Positions 1-8,946 of a stretch of 39,953 bases of DNA are shown one piece after another. Source of the DNA: Pedobacter agri PB92. Its GTDB lineage: Bacteria > Bacteroidota > Bacteroidia > Sphingobacteriales > Sphingobacteriaceae. The notes below the pieces were generated by a model. The model was given only the letters and a program-made list of their open reading frames with translations, was not told the origin of the DNA and made no database searches. How positions within the stretch are numbered: the stretch's first letter is position 1; every line of letters begins with the position of its first letter. Location: the NCBI RefSeq assembly GCF_000258495.1, contig NZ_AJLG01000019.1, positions 1-39,953 of the forward strand. The letters run 5' to 3'. A program made the translations under genes and the position numbers.

Positions 1-11
1 ACGTACACACT
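1..11 (+). other. Probable untrimmed sequencing barcode
   Basis: The first 11 bases, ACGTACACACT, are the exact reverse complement of the last 11 bases of the window. From memory they equal the Roche/454 Rapid Library barcode RL007; this needs checking against the vendor list. The reading frame of the traN fragment continues into them, but they are probably not genomic. Confidence 0.8.
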
Positions 12-48
12 GACAGCACAAAGCCGTCAGAAAAATTATCTTTTTCAT
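12..48 (-). CDS. traN: Conjugative transfer protein TraN, N-terminal fragment (partial)
   Basis: An ATG at 48 on the minus strand opens a frame reading MKKIIFLTALCC before it runs into the terminal tag. That is a typical start of a signal peptide (two Lys, then a hydrophobic stretch). The position directly after traM, 55 bases away on the same strand, is where Bacteroidetes conjugative elements carry traN, an outer-membrane-associated, VirB9-like transfer component. Only about 12 residues are present, so the call rests almost entirely on gene order. Bases 1-11 are excluded because they look like adapter. Confidence 0.6.
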
Positions 49-103
49 CACGAATGTTGAATAATTAAGTAAACTATAAATGAATTATTGCAGGCCAGCG
101 GCA

Positions 104-1294
104 TCAATGAGCAGCACGTAAGTGCTGTATTTTATTTTGGCCCTGTTTTTTTTTGATCAATCCTGAAATGGCTGAGGAAGTCGACTGGAATAAACGGTCA
201 ACCGTACTCATCAGAAACTGCTGACCCGAAGCCGAAGAAACCGATACGCCCTGAATGGATTCGCCGCCAATGTTTTTGGAAAACTCCCTAAAAAATGATG
301 ACGGTACATATAGGCCGGCCAAACCATCCAGATCATACACTTCCAGTTTGACGGGCAGAATCTTTCCCGCATATTGCACCGAAAAAATTGAAAGCTTTAT
401 CCGCTGATCTGAAAAGCCGTTCACCACGGCATAAAGAAAACTTCCACTGGGCACTTTGACTTCCCCTACCATCATATCTTCCATCAGACGGATACGAATG
501 CGCGATCCTGCAAAAGCGGTAATATCCTGATCAACGAGGCCTTTAACCTGCAAGGATGCCTTACCCTGGATATCAACAGAAGGTTTGACCCGAAGCAGTT
601 TCCGGTCAGCAGATTCCTGGAGCTGCTTTAATCCTAGGGATTCTGCCTTTCTTCTGCTTTCTTCCTGAAAAGCAGGGTCACTTTGCTTACTTACGCTATC
701 CATATAAGACATTTGCTTCCGGAAGATTTCCATTGGATCAGCAGCAGACTGGGCTATAATCCTGTCTTTTTGATCCACACGATCAACAGACTTTCTCGCG
801 GCAGCCAAATCAGAAAGTGCCTTAACCATTTGCTTATCCTGAGCATTCATCGTAGCATGATAATCCTTAATATTAACTCTCGAAGCATTCCCTGCCAAGG
901 GCACGTCACTACCAGCAAACCGGCCAGGATCATCCCTAATCCGATAGCCTCCTGCGCTGGATTTTAAAGATGAAGCAATGGAATCCAGACTCCGCTTTTC
1001 CGCATCCGAATAATTAGAGCGCAACACCGTATCCCGGATGAGTTCTTCTGAAATGGGATTGATCCCGGAGTACCCATCACTGGCCTTATACCGATCACGA
1101 TAAGCATCCAGCTTTCCAGATAGTCCCCGATCCCGCACCTGGTCGGAGATATCAGCAATCTGACCGTTCATCCCGTCTGCGGGAACCTCCTGCTTCTTCT
1201 CTGAACTATTGTTATACACATAAAAGAAAAGACATAGAAACGGCAAGGCCAGCAGCGGCAAAACATACCGCGGCTTTTTGAAATTGATTTTCAT
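104..1294 (-). CDS. traM: Conjugative transposon protein TraM (VirB10-like)
   Basis: This 396-residue inner-membrane protein of the conjugation channel has a short basic N-terminus, one membrane segment at about residues 11-28, and a long charged, partly coiled periplasmic linker to about residue 225. The C-terminal domain (about 235-345) is β-rich and contains FAGSRIRIRLMEDMMVGEVK and the GLYVP motif typical of Bacteroidetes TraM. The family is regarded as the counterpart of VirB10/TrbI, which spans the periplasm and links the inner- and outer-membrane parts of a type IV secretion system. It lies between traL and traN, the canonical order. Length fits the family (roughly 400 residues). The start has two nearby Lys residues and no competing upstream ATG. 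No frameshift is visible. Confidence 0.9.
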   Translation of the reverse strand: MKINFKKPRYVLPLLALPFLCLFFYVYNNSSEKKQEVPADGMNGQIADISDQVRDRGLSGKLDAYRDRYKASDGYSGINPISEELIRDTVLRSNYSDAEKRSLDSIASSLKSSAGGYRIRDDPGRFAGSDVPLAGNASRVNIKDYHATMNAQDKQMVKALSDLAAARKSVDRVDQKDRIIAQSAADPMEIFRKQMSYMDSVSKQSDPAFQEESRRKAESLGLKQLQESADRKLLRVKPSVDIQGKASLQVKGLVDQDITAFAGSRIRIRLMEDMMVGEVKVPSGSFLYAVVNGFSDQRIKLSIFSVQYAGKILPVKLEVYDLDGLAGLYVPSSFFREFSKNIGGESIQGVSVSSASGQQFLMSTVDRLFQSTSSAISGLIKKKQGQNKIQHLRAAH

Positions 1295-1333
1295 ACAATA
1301 AAATTTAAAGGATAAAAAAATAACAATGAAGCA

Positions 1334-1753
1334 CTAGCGCTCCATGACTTTGAGTGCTTGTGATAACCATAGCGAATCCTGATGGGTCAGCTGCTGTTTC
1401 TTCAGCAGCGAATCGACTCTTTGGTTTAGCTCCATATTTCGCCTTATTTTTGTAGCCGTGCTCGATATGCTCTCCAGTCCCTGATAAAAACCAGCAGCCC
1501 CTATATCCATGCCAGAAACCATAGGTGCTCCTTTAGATCGAACAACCGTGTCTTTACCGCCAAAGATATCCCCGGCTAACACCATAAGAGAAAACCCGAT
1601 TGATAATACCATAACTGTGAATACCGGTCTGGGATAACGAATCATGACCAACCGGCATTTCGCTAAACACCAGTTCCATATCGGACCAAAAGCCTCGTTG
1701 AGCTCTGATAAAAACCGTTTATCAGCCAGCCTAAAGTGAATTTTTCTGAACAT
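1334..1753 (-). CDS. traL: TraL-like small membrane protein of the transfer operon
   Basis: This 139-residue protein has a basic N-terminal third, one membrane segment at about residues 45-63 (PRPVFTVMVLSIGFSLMVLA) and a helical C-terminus. It sits exactly where traL lies in Bacteroidetes conjugation operons. Its first codons overlap the end of traK by 23 bases, which suggests translational coupling. TraL proteins are poorly conserved and of unknown biochemical role, so the name rests on position, size and single-pass topology rather than on a motif. The protein ends 39 bases before traM. Confidence 0.7.
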   Translation of the reverse strand: MFRKIHFRLADKRFLSELNEAFGPIWNWCLAKCRLVMIRYPRPVFTVMVLSIGFSLMVLAGDIFGGKDTVVRSKGAPMVSGMDIGAAGFYQGLESISSTATKIRRNMELNQRVDSLLKKQQLTHQDSLWLSQALKVMER

Positions 1754-2348
1754 TTTCCAGGTCTTTGTTTTCCAGTATTTTCCACTGGGTAATCAATACC
1801 CCGTGGGGATTATTTTCACTGCGTGGCATATCCCGCAATGTACCCTCAGTAATGAGTGATCGGACCACGGTCGCACTCCGCCGATCAATGCGCTGCTTCC
1901 CGAAAAACCGAAAATACCGTTTGGGCACATCCAGAAAGATTGAATCAGTTTGTAAGGTCAGCACTGAGGACGAAGAAAGCACCGAGCTGAAATAACCCTT
2001 CTCCTTCAAATCATTGTATTGCCTCGCCCCTGACTCATCCACCAGATACATCGCCTTTTTCATCTGGTATTCAATGAAACGGTCATCAGGAGTAAGTGAA
2101 AAAAATAGGGAATGGAACAAATCGACATCTGCCCGGTATTCCGCAGGCCTGTTTAATTGTACGTCCGTCTGTTTGGCGAGCATCGGTACATGGTTGTCCA
2201 GAATGTAAATGCTTTTTCTGGCCGAATTCACCTGCCGGTAGGCAAAGAACGACACCACAATAGTAATCACTACCGAGCTTAGCAGACTCCCTAGCGACAC
2301 GAAAGTAGCCAGGCGGATCTTGGATTCGATATTTTTAATCATCATCAT
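1731..2348 (-). CDS. traK: Conjugative transposon protein TraK (VirB8-like)
   Basis: This 205-residue protein has the usual TraK length. The start is placed at the triple-Met MMMIKNIESK at 2348; the frame is open further upstream, but that extension runs into the end of traJ. A single membrane segment lies at about residues 13-36, followed by a soluble periplasmic domain. TraK is thought to be the VirB8-like bitopic assembly factor of Bacteroidetes type IV systems. The conserved sequence around FFSLTPDDRFIEYQMKKAMY and the SVLTLQTDSI stretch fits the family. The gene overlaps traL by 23 bases and follows traJ by 35 bases. Confidence 0.87.
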   Translation of the reverse strand: MMMIKNIESKIRLATFVSLGSLLSSVVITIVVSFFAYRQVNSARKSIYILDNHVPMLAKQTDVQLNRPAEYRADVDLFHSLFFSLTPDDRFIEYQMKKAMYLVDESGARQYNDLKEKGYFSSVLSSSSVLTLQTDSIFLDVPKRYFRFFGKQRIDRRSATVVRSLITEGTLRDMPRSENNPHGVLITQWKILENKDLENVQKNSL

Positions 2349-2383
2349 CAGAAAATAAAAGGTTAAAATCAAAAAAGAAGGTC

Positions 2384-3541
2384 TTAAAAAAAGCTGCCCC
2401 CTGCTTTCTTTGCTACACCCATCACGGTCTGCGAGCCCCTGCCAAAGTTGGAAGCCGCTGAACTGATGCCCGAAGTCGAAATGATCCAGGTGGAAATGCT
2501 GGGCACGGTAAACATACAAACCGCTCCGATCACAAAGCTTAAAATCACCGTACCAAAGGAAAGAATCCCATTTCCCGCAAACCAGGCCATTTTCTCCAGA
2601 TTAGCTCCCGATCCTTCTTCCCCTATGAGTTCCTTATAGCGGTTGATCTCTACGGTCATCGCATATTTTTGCATCAGCGCTACCAGATACATCACCAGGT
2701 ATCCTATGCCCACATACAGGTTTACCGAAATGAACCTGGCAATCCAGGTAGACATTGAATCGCGGAAGGAAGGCAAGATACTCGCGGCCACAGCAAAAGG
2801 TCCAAGAATAATCAGAATGGAAGAATACAGGATCTGGATCATGAAAAGCACATATACCGCGATGCGTAGTATCCATATCCCCAGCAGTTCCAGCAGCTGC
2901 GTCAAAAGCAACTGCATCCCAATTTTAAGCCTGTTCTTGAGTTCAATCACCGGACTGACTACCGTAGACATGCCTTCTTTGATGGTGGAAGTGATCGAAT
3001 CCCATGCCCGGCCTGCCCAGGTATCTGATTCCTTTTCCGCCAGCTCAGTCTCTGCTTCAAAATTATATAGCGCATTGGCCACCTTTTGCATGTAATCCGC
3101 CCTGGTCAGCCGCAATGCATTCACGTTAGCCTGCTCTGAGGCAAACATCTCTTCAGTCTTTACGGCAACCAGATCAGTTGGAAAAGCGATCATTTTAGTA
3201 AAGCCTCCCCACCACATGATCACCATCACCAGGCCAAATGGCCTAAGCAGCGGCATAATCTCCAGCTTTTTATCTCCGGATATCATATCATAACTTTTTA
3301 TCGCAAAGAAAATGATCATAAAGATCGCAGCAAGCGCCTTGGCATCAGTGATAAAAAGATCAAAGTGCGTCCAGATCGATTCCCGTAGTCCCTTTAAAAA
3401 CACCATCATGCCTTCCTCATAAACTCCATTGCCCTGCAAAAACTCAAAAGCACTCTTGTTGTCAGGCTGCTGCGCTACCGCTGAAACTGTGCATCCTATT
3501 ATAATGAGCAGCACCAATATAAATTTCATTTGTTTCATCAT
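2384..3541 (-). CDS. traJ: Conjugative transposon protein TraJ (VirB6-like)
   Basis: This 385-residue polytopic inner-membrane protein begins with a signal-like segment (FILVLLIIIGCTVSAVA). Hydrophobic segments follow at about 70-88, 103-123, 212-255, 270-290 and 315-350. The middle region, with IWILRIAVYVLFMIQILYSS and GPFAVAASILPSFR, is the signature of TraJ, the VirB6/TrbL-like core of the DNA translocation channel. The C-terminus carries a Gly/Ser-rich tail. The gene lies between the unique 271-residue protein and traK, on the same strand and only 14 bases after the former. Length matches the family. Confidence 0.92.
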   Translation of the reverse strand: MMKQMKFILVLLIIIGCTVSAVAQQPDNKSAFEFLQGNGVYEEGMMVFLKGLRESIWTHFDLFITDAKALAAIFMIIFFAIKSYDMISGDKKLEIMPLLRPFGLVMVIMWWGGFTKMIAFPTDLVAVKTEEMFASEQANVNALRLTRADYMQKVANALYNFEAETELAEKESDTWAGRAWDSITSTIKEGMSTVVSPVIELKNRLKIGMQLLLTQLLELLGIWILRIAVYVLFMIQILYSSILIILGPFAVAASILPSFRDSMSTWIARFISVNLYVGIGYLVMYLVALMQKYAMTVEINRYKELIGEEGSGANLEKMAWFAGNGILSFGTVILSFVIGAVCMFTVPSISTWIISTSGISSAASNFGRGSQTVMGVAKKAGGSFF

Positions 3542-3555
3542 CTAGTAGGTTAATG

Positions 3556-4371
3556 TTAGAACTTTCGATCTGCTAGTACCCTTCTGGCAACCTCCGCATC
3601 GGAGATGGAAAGAGAAACGCCAGCAGGATTACCTGAATCCACTTTTGATTTAGCCGAAGACAAGCGCATCATTTTCTCAGCCGCCGCCCGCTTGGAAGTC
3701 CAGATGCCCTGGATCTTTCTAAACTCTAACAGCAGACGCTGGTAGGACAATATCCTGGACCCCCTGTCCTGATTGGTTCGCCGGCTCCCATCCAGCCGCT
3801 CGGCAAGCATGGCAATCTGATCCTTATACCAGTCATAACTTCCTTCGCTGATTAGCCTGGCCTTAACCGAAGCCGAAAGTCCGGATAGGATATCCACCCT
3901 GTCCGGATCAGTAACCGGCCTGAACTGCGAGGAATAGTAAAGCAACCAAAGCGGATCCGTATCCGAAAACAAACCTGCATGTGCACCAATCTCATCCAAA
4001 GCCACATTCCGGATGGTATCGCTCCCCAGTTCCATGTTTTTATCCGCCGACTGCATAGTGGCTAGCAGCCCCATACGAATCGTTTCATGCCCGGTAGCCG
4101 AAAGCGGTCTCAGATCTGTTCTAGGATAGTTAGGATGCAGACCCCAGGTCAGCCAGTAGTAAGGATTCAGCCCCAGAAAACCCGAAGTCGGCGTAAACTT
4201 TGCCCTGTCCCATGATTTAAAAACCATGCGTTCCTGCTGGTTGACCCCACTTTCATCCCTGATCGGGGTTTGACCGGTTGCGACTGAAAACAAAAACATA
4301 ATACCCATCCCCATCAGCAGCAAGTGCCTGCTAAATCCAGAAAAAGCACCTTTAACACTATAATTTTTCAT
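3556..4371 (-). CDS. Secreted conjugation-operon protein of unknown function
   Basis: This 271-residue protein starts with a basic N-terminus and a signal segment (about residues 16-33, ending ATGQTP). The rest is mixed α/β, with Trp/Tyr-rich motifs such as PYYWLTWGLHPNYPRTDLRP. It is cotranscribed with the transfer genes: its ATG overlaps the stop of the preceding paralogue by 4 bases, and traJ follows after 14 bases. It is not visibly related to the three upstream paralogues. I do not recognise a named family with confidence. From its position and export signal I infer a periplasmic component of the transfer apparatus or a mating-pair stabiliser. Confidence 0.75.
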   Translation of the reverse strand: MKNYSVKGAFSGFSRHLLLMGMGIMFLFSVATGQTPIRDESGVNQQERMVFKSWDRAKFTPTSGFLGLNPYYWLTWGLHPNYPRTDLRPLSATGHETIRMGLLATMQSADKNMELGSDTIRNVALDEIGAHAGLFSDTDPLWLLYYSSQFRPVTDPDRVDILSGLSASVKARLISEGSYDWYKDQIAMLAERLDGSRRTNQDRGSRILSYQRLLLEFRKIQGIWTSKRAAAEKMMRLSSAKSKVDSGNPAGVSLSISDAEVARRVLADRKF

Positions 4372-5079
4372 TTCTTTAAATATTTAGCTTTTAATAAAAT
4401 TTCTTCCACTATCCTTTGATCCGAATTAATAAACCCGGCAAATGGATTCAGGGAACGAATGATCCCGCGTTGTCCCGTCCAGTACATTGCCCTCCAGGCG
4501 CCGTAACACAGGCCAGAAATAATATGCAGTTCATCACTGATCCTTTTCAGAAGTTCATCTCTGGCGTTATAATCCATGAGTACATTGCCCCCCTGCTTCA
4601 AAACAAAATCGCCAACCTCGCTGATCAATCTTCCCGAACGCAAAGCCACTTCCCTTGCCATATCTTCAGCAAAGAGCAGCAAGTAAGGTTCTTTTCTACC
4701 CATTTCCACCATGGCATTAGAAAAAGAGATAATCTGATCACAAGTGCTGAACATGCTTTTCAGCATCAAGCCATTTCGAAGTGCGCCATTGACATTGGAA
4801 AGACCGGTATAAATTAATTCCTGCGCAGTAACCACTGAGCCGACATTCAGATTAATGTGATTCAGACTGTTTTCTATTTTTTCCTAGGTAACTTTGGTGA
4901 GTTAATGCTGCCGAAGTCCTGACAAAAGCATTTTCAGTAATAATGTTAAAATGCCCGGCATCATAGACAAGGCGCTGAGCAAAAACAGCAGGCGAAACCA
5001 TCCCCACTAATCCTAAAGAAAACCCAAGACTAAACCAAAATGAAATCTGACACCTAAAAATCTTCAAACCAGCTTTCAT
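4368..5079 (-). CDS. TraI/VirB5-slot secreted protein, third tandem paralogue, frameshifted
   Basis: Two open segments form one gene. The first (5079 leftwards) gives a signal peptide ending VSPAVFAQ and runs to LGKN. The second, from about 4877 leftwards, carries the body and ends at 4368. The run of six T at 4877-4882 appears one base too long: with five, the frames join through LGKIENSLNHINLNVGSVVT into a 236-residue protein. That length matches the neighbours of 229 and 242 residues. The C-terminal motif SLNPFAGFINSDQRIVEEIL parallels SRLNPFADFISTDKSVVEDI and ASLNPWGTWINMDVRIANSV in those neighbours. I infer a sequencing error rather than a true pseudogene. It overlaps both adjacent genes by 4 bases. 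The role is probably an exported component in the position VirB5 holds between VirB4 and VirB6. Confidence 0.8.
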
Positions 5080-5765
5080 AAACCAAGAGCTTTAGCCTTC
5101 CGCAAAATATCCTCCACCACACTTTTATCCGTACTGATGAAATCGGCAAAAGGATTTAACCGGCTAATCATCGAAGAAAGGTTAGCATGATCCAGTAGCC
5201 TGACCATTCCGGCAGACAATGCCGCAATCTGTTTCAACTCTGTCAATACGTGATCAAATAAGATCTTCCTGTCTGAAATTTTCATTTGGTTTAAAGCCCC
5301 GTAACTTAACACCAGCGCAAACAGATAGCCCGATAAATCCTTTGCCCGGAGTAAAAACTCCACTTCAGCCTGATATACCAAGGGCAGCAACAGCGGATTC
5401 AGGATCGCGGCGTTGTACAACCTAGACTGTTCCGCAACGATCTTAGTCACCAGCGGCGATGCATTCCATCCCACTTCCGCGGCAGAAACCGCCATCCCCA
5501 GAAATGAAAACCTACTTTGCAGCAAACGGTAAGAATCCTTGAGCTTAAAAAGGAGTGTTTTGTTCGCCTGCTCATTCACCGTATTCTGCGCCTGGCGATT
5601 CCTCGAAGTTTCCTGACGATCATGCTCTGATCTGGATGCCGCAACCAGCTGATGGATCCCCGCAATATTGAGCGCCTTTCGCTGTGCGAACCCGCTACCT
5701 CCATACAACCCGCCAACACTGAATAAAACACAAGAAATCAATACTATAAAGTTTTTCATATCCAT
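5076..5765 (-). CDS. TraI/VirB5-slot secreted protein, second tandem paralogue
   Basis: This 229-residue protein has a signal peptide (MKNFIVLISCVLFSVGGL, cut near FAQ), an N-terminal coiled region rich in Arg, Gln and Asn, and the family C-terminus SRLNPFADFISTDKSVVEDI. The middle (NPLLLPLVYQAEVEFLLRAK) aligns with ANPLLLLFAEEGAREFKLRA of the first paralogue. It shares its boundary base (5765) with the stop of the upstream gene and overlaps the downstream gene by 4 bases, so the three are translationally coupled. Function is unknown. The position between the VirB4-like and VirB6-like genes is where minor pilin or VirB5-type proteins are found. Confidence 0.8.
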   Translation of the reverse strand: MDMKNFIVLISCVLFSVGGLYGGSGFAQRKALNIAGIHQLVAASRSEHDRQETSRNRQAQNTVNEQANKTLLFKLKDSYRLLQSRFSFLGMAVSAAEVGWNASPLVTKIVAEQSRLYNAAILNPLLLPLVYQAEVEFLLRAKDLSGYLFALVLSYGALNQMKISDRKILFDHVLTELKQIAALSAGMVRLLDHANLSSMISRLNPFADFISTDKSVVEDILRKAKALGL

Positions 5766-6493
5766 TATCTATGTAAGTATTTCGCTTCCGTTAATACACT
5801 GTTTGCAATCCGCACATCCATATTAATCCAGGTGCCCCAGGGGTTGAGCGAGGCAAAAATTCCTTTCATTTTCGCCCAATACATCGCCCGCTGCATCCCA
5901 TAAGCAATGCCCCGTAGAATCCGCATTTCATTAGCAATATGGTTCAGCAGTCGGGAGCGCTCCCCGGCATCCAGCAAATTATCCCGACCGCCTTTGAGCA
6001 CAAATCCGCCGACCTCAGCAGAAAGCTTTATCGCCCGGAGTTTAAATTCCCTGGCACCCTCTTCTGCAAAAAGCAACAGCAATGGATTGGCCTTTGCCAG
6101 CGTGACTGACTTTTCTACATCCCGCACAATGTCAATCCCGATGTCGCCAATTTCCTTGATGGAGAAAAGGTTATTCATCACCGCACTCACTTCAGATAAT
6201 CCTCGGTATATCTTGTCCTGTAAGTCGTTAACAATTACCAATTGCCCGGTCACCGCGAGCTGGCCCCTGGCGATCAGTGATAGCCGCTCATTATTTTTAT
6301 CCAGCTGATTATTGATTACCGAAGTGTGCACCGCAATGGCGCCGGAAGTTACCGGATCTACATAGAGCGTCTGCGCCCTTACCTTAAAAATAAAAAAGCC
6401 TGATAGCATTACCATCAGGCCCATGGGCAATCTGCCCATAACCAAAAACCTTTCCATATCCATAACATTAAGTGAAAAAAAACTATCCGTCAA
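5765..6493 (-). CDS. TraI/VirB5-slot secreted protein, first tandem paralogue
   Basis: This 242-residue protein has a hydrophobic segment at about residues 17-37, cut probably near VRAQT. A helical region and the family motifs ANPLLLLFAEEGAREFKLRA and ASLNPWGTWINMDVRIANSV follow. Its start overlaps the stop of traG by 4 bases. In Bacteroides elements this slot is occupied by one TraI protein (DUF4141). These proteins are secreted, helical and of similar size, but I cannot confirm membership of that family. The N-terminus before the ATG at about MERFLVMG could be an extension, and a start at an inner Met would give a tidier signal peptide. Confidence 0.8.
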   Translation of the reverse strand: MTDSFFSLNVMDMERFLVMGRLPMGLMVMLSGFFIFKVRAQTLYVDPVTSGAIAVHTSVINNQLDKNNERLSLIARGQLAVTGQLVIVNDLQDKIYRGLSEVSAVMNNLFSIKEIGDIGIDIVRDVEKSVTLAKANPLLLLFAEEGAREFKLRAIKLSAEVGGFVLKGGRDNLLDAGERSRLLNHIANEMRILRGIAYGMQRAMYWAKMKGIFASLNPWGTWINMDVRIANSVLTEAKYLHR

Positions 6494-8946
6494 CCCTGGG
6501 AACCAGTTTCGTTATTTACCCCAACGACAAAGCTTCCCAAATCCTTTCCTGAAGAAAGAAAATCAGCAATAAAGTGTTTAATCGCTTCCTCATAAGATCC
6601 GGACTTTAAGCGGTAATATTCCACTGCCCTTTTCTCCGGCTTCTCAGTTGTATAACACAGATACTGGGCGAGCGACACCTCAATTCCATACACTTCCCCA
6701 ACCGATCCCCTTCTGATATATACTTCTTTGAAAGGGCCACGGCCGGCCTGATTGTCCAGCTGGTTGATTGAAAAGATCTTTCTTCGCTCAACCTCACTGA
6801 TGGAAAGCAGCGCCGCGATATCCGCATAATTGTCTCGAAACTTCCGCTGATCCAGCAGACAGACTGTATCCGAATTAGAAATGATGCTATCCTTGACAAT
6901 CGCGTTTCCAATAATATCGCCAAGTTCCTGCGTCACTACGATTACCTCTCCCCAGAACTTCCGCACCGTTTTAAAAAGGAACAGGATATAATCCGCCATC
7001 AGCGGAGAGGCCAGGCTCTTCCATGCCTCTTCAAGAATGAGTGACTTCCTGAAGGCATTCCGGAACCGCATCTTCTGAATAAAAACATCCATAATGATAA
7101 GCGTTACAATGGGGAAAAGAACCTTGTGATTTTTGATCGAATCAATCTCAAAAACAATCATCCGTTCGGTCAATAGCGATGCATCCGCATCCTCATTCAG
7201 AATCTGTGCAAACTCACCTCCTTTATAGAATTTTTTCAGTACATAGCGGAACTCATCCAGATCAAAACTGATCTTTTCCTGCTCCTTTATTTCCGGAATC
7301 TTGCCTAAAGCAAACTCATAAAAAGAATCAAAGTTCAACTTAAAACCACCTACCTTAAGCCTTTCAAAACCAGATGAATAATATCCACTGATTACTGCAG
7401 CAATCACATCCTTTTCCACTTGCGTGGCTACGCCATCTGCTCCTTTCCAAATCAGGCAAACCAGCGTAGCGAGAAAATCCTTCTTTTCAATATTGTACTC
7501 CCCTTCAGAAATCGAAAAGGGGTTCATCGTGATCGGCGCCTGCTCAGAATAAGTCAGATATTTTCCGCCGAAATAACTGCATAAGCCTGAATAACTGTGT
7601 CCGGTATCTACGATGACAACATCCATTTCATAGCGCAAATACTGTTCAATGAGCGCATTCATAAAAAAAGACTTCCCGGATCCTGATGGCCCCAGCACAA
7701 ATTTATTCCTATTATTGATCCTGCCGGTTTTCATGGGCAGATCCAGCGGATCCATCGCCAGCGGGATCCCTTGTCGGTCCGTGAAGCGGACCAAAAATGA
7801 AGAATCCTCATCCTTGGGTATCGACTCTTTAAAAAATAAGCACAGGGCAGCTTCGGCCGTGGTCAGAAACCAATCATACTTTTTCAGCTCCGCTGAATTT
7901 CCAGGCAGCACCGTCCGGAAAAGTTCCATCTGGTTATAAGCATTTGCTGAAGGGATGATGCCAATCTGAAAAAGTGCAGATTCCAGAAAATTACAGGCCC
8001 TGGATAGTTTATGCTTATCTGCGCAAACCAACACGTTGAAGTGTGCATGTACCAATAAGCGGTTATCCCTGGCCACATCATCCAGCAGCAAGGAAATATC
8101 CTCCACACAAATCTGGTTCGCAGGATCAGGTATACCTGAATGGCGCTTTCGCTTAAGCTCCAAGCCCCTAAGCAGTGATGGCTGCGCCGGCACCTCGATC
8201 ACCTGATTAAATACCATAACCGAAAAATCCGGTACTTTAAACAAAAAATGTAAAAGATCAGCAGGAAAGCCGGATAATGCATCAGCTGCCGAGAGAAAGC
8301 CTGAAGTAGAAAGCGAAGCAGGCAGATTGATCTGATCAATATCAATTAATGAAACCGACCGAAAGGCCCGCTTTCCCATACCCACCTCATGGTCACCGGG
8401 ACTAAAGTTATCCAGCACCAGATTCCCATCTGAAAAGTTAAGCGAAAGCATTCGCATCACATAACGGTTAATTTCTTTTTCCCTGAGTAACACTGGTAAA
8501 CAGCCTGCCTGCTCCAATACTCCCATTATCTTATTGACCATCAGCTTAAAATCCCTTCGCAGCGCCGGATCATACACATAGAACCTGCCGCGAGGTACCT
8601 GCCTGGTCAGCACAAATACGGTTTCCAAACCAATGTATTCCCGTCCACGGAAATGGGCAAAATAGGTCTCGTCTAAATAACCAGCCCCCAATTCCCCGCC
8701 TGCATAAAGTGCCCTGAAAAACACATCCTGTTTCTGCAATACATAACCTTCGCCCAACATCTTTAAAATCCCCAGGAACAGCGAATGAAATGCATTATAA
8801 CCCGAAGCATCCCCGCTATATCTCAAAACCGGATTAACCATTCGTATCAATACCGAGAACTCCCCATTCATTCCGTAAAGCAGATCCATGTCCGCAGATA
8901 AATCAATGCCCAGATAAGGCACCCTGAATTCATTTTGCTTTTGCAT
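6490..8946 (-). CDS. traG: Conjugation system ATPase TraG (VirB4-like)
   Basis: This 818-residue cytoplasmic ATPase powers pilus assembly and substrate transfer. An N-terminal VirB4-type domain occupies about residues 1-390. The Walker A motif GPSGSGKS is at 419-426 and the Walker B region SLILEEAW at about 635-642, followed by VIVVTQELGDI, the typical motif of VirB4/TraG ATPases. Length is normal for Bacteroidetes TraG. The start overlaps traF by 17 bases and the end overlaps the first TraI-slot gene by 4. Despite the name, this is the VirB4 homologue and not the VirD4 coupling protein; none of the latter is visible here. Confidence 0.95.
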   Translation of the reverse strand: MQKQNEFRVPYLGIDLSADMDLLYGMNGEFSVLIRMVNPVLRYSGDASGYNAFHSLFLGILKMLGEGYVLQKQDVFFRALYAGGELGAGYLDETYFAHFRGREYIGLETVFVLTRQVPRGRFYVYDPALRRDFKLMVNKIMGVLEQAGCLPVLLREKEINRYVMRMLSLNFSDGNLVLDNFSPGDHEVGMGKRAFRSVSLIDIDQINLPASLSTSGFLSAADALSGFPADLLHFLFKVPDFSVMVFNQVIEVPAQPSLLRGLELKRKRHSGIPDPANQICVEDISLLLDDVARDNRLLVHAHFNVLVCADKHKLSRACNFLESALFQIGIIPSANAYNQMELFRTVLPGNSAELKKYDWFLTTAEAALCLFFKESIPKDEDSSFLVRFTDRQGIPLAMDPLDLPMKTGRINNRNKFVLGPSGSGKSFFMNALIEQYLRYEMDVVIVDTGHSYSGLCSYFGGKYLTYSEQAPITMNPFSISEGEYNIEKKDFLATLVCLIWKGADGVATQVEKDVIAAVISGYYSSGFERLKVGGFKLNFDSFYEFALGKIPEIKEQEKISFDLDEFRYVLKKFYKGGEFAQILNEDADASLLTERMIVFEIDSIKNHKVLFPIVTLIIMDVFIQKMRFRNAFRKSLILEEAWKSLASPLMADYILFLFKTVRKFWGEVIVVTQELGDIIGNAIVKDSIISNSDTVCLLDQRKFRDNYADIAALLSISEVERRKIFSINQLDNQAGRGPFKEVYIRRGSVGEVYGIEVSLAQYLCYTTEKPEKRAVEYYRLKSGSYEEAIKHFIADFLSSGKDLGSFVVGVNNETGSQG

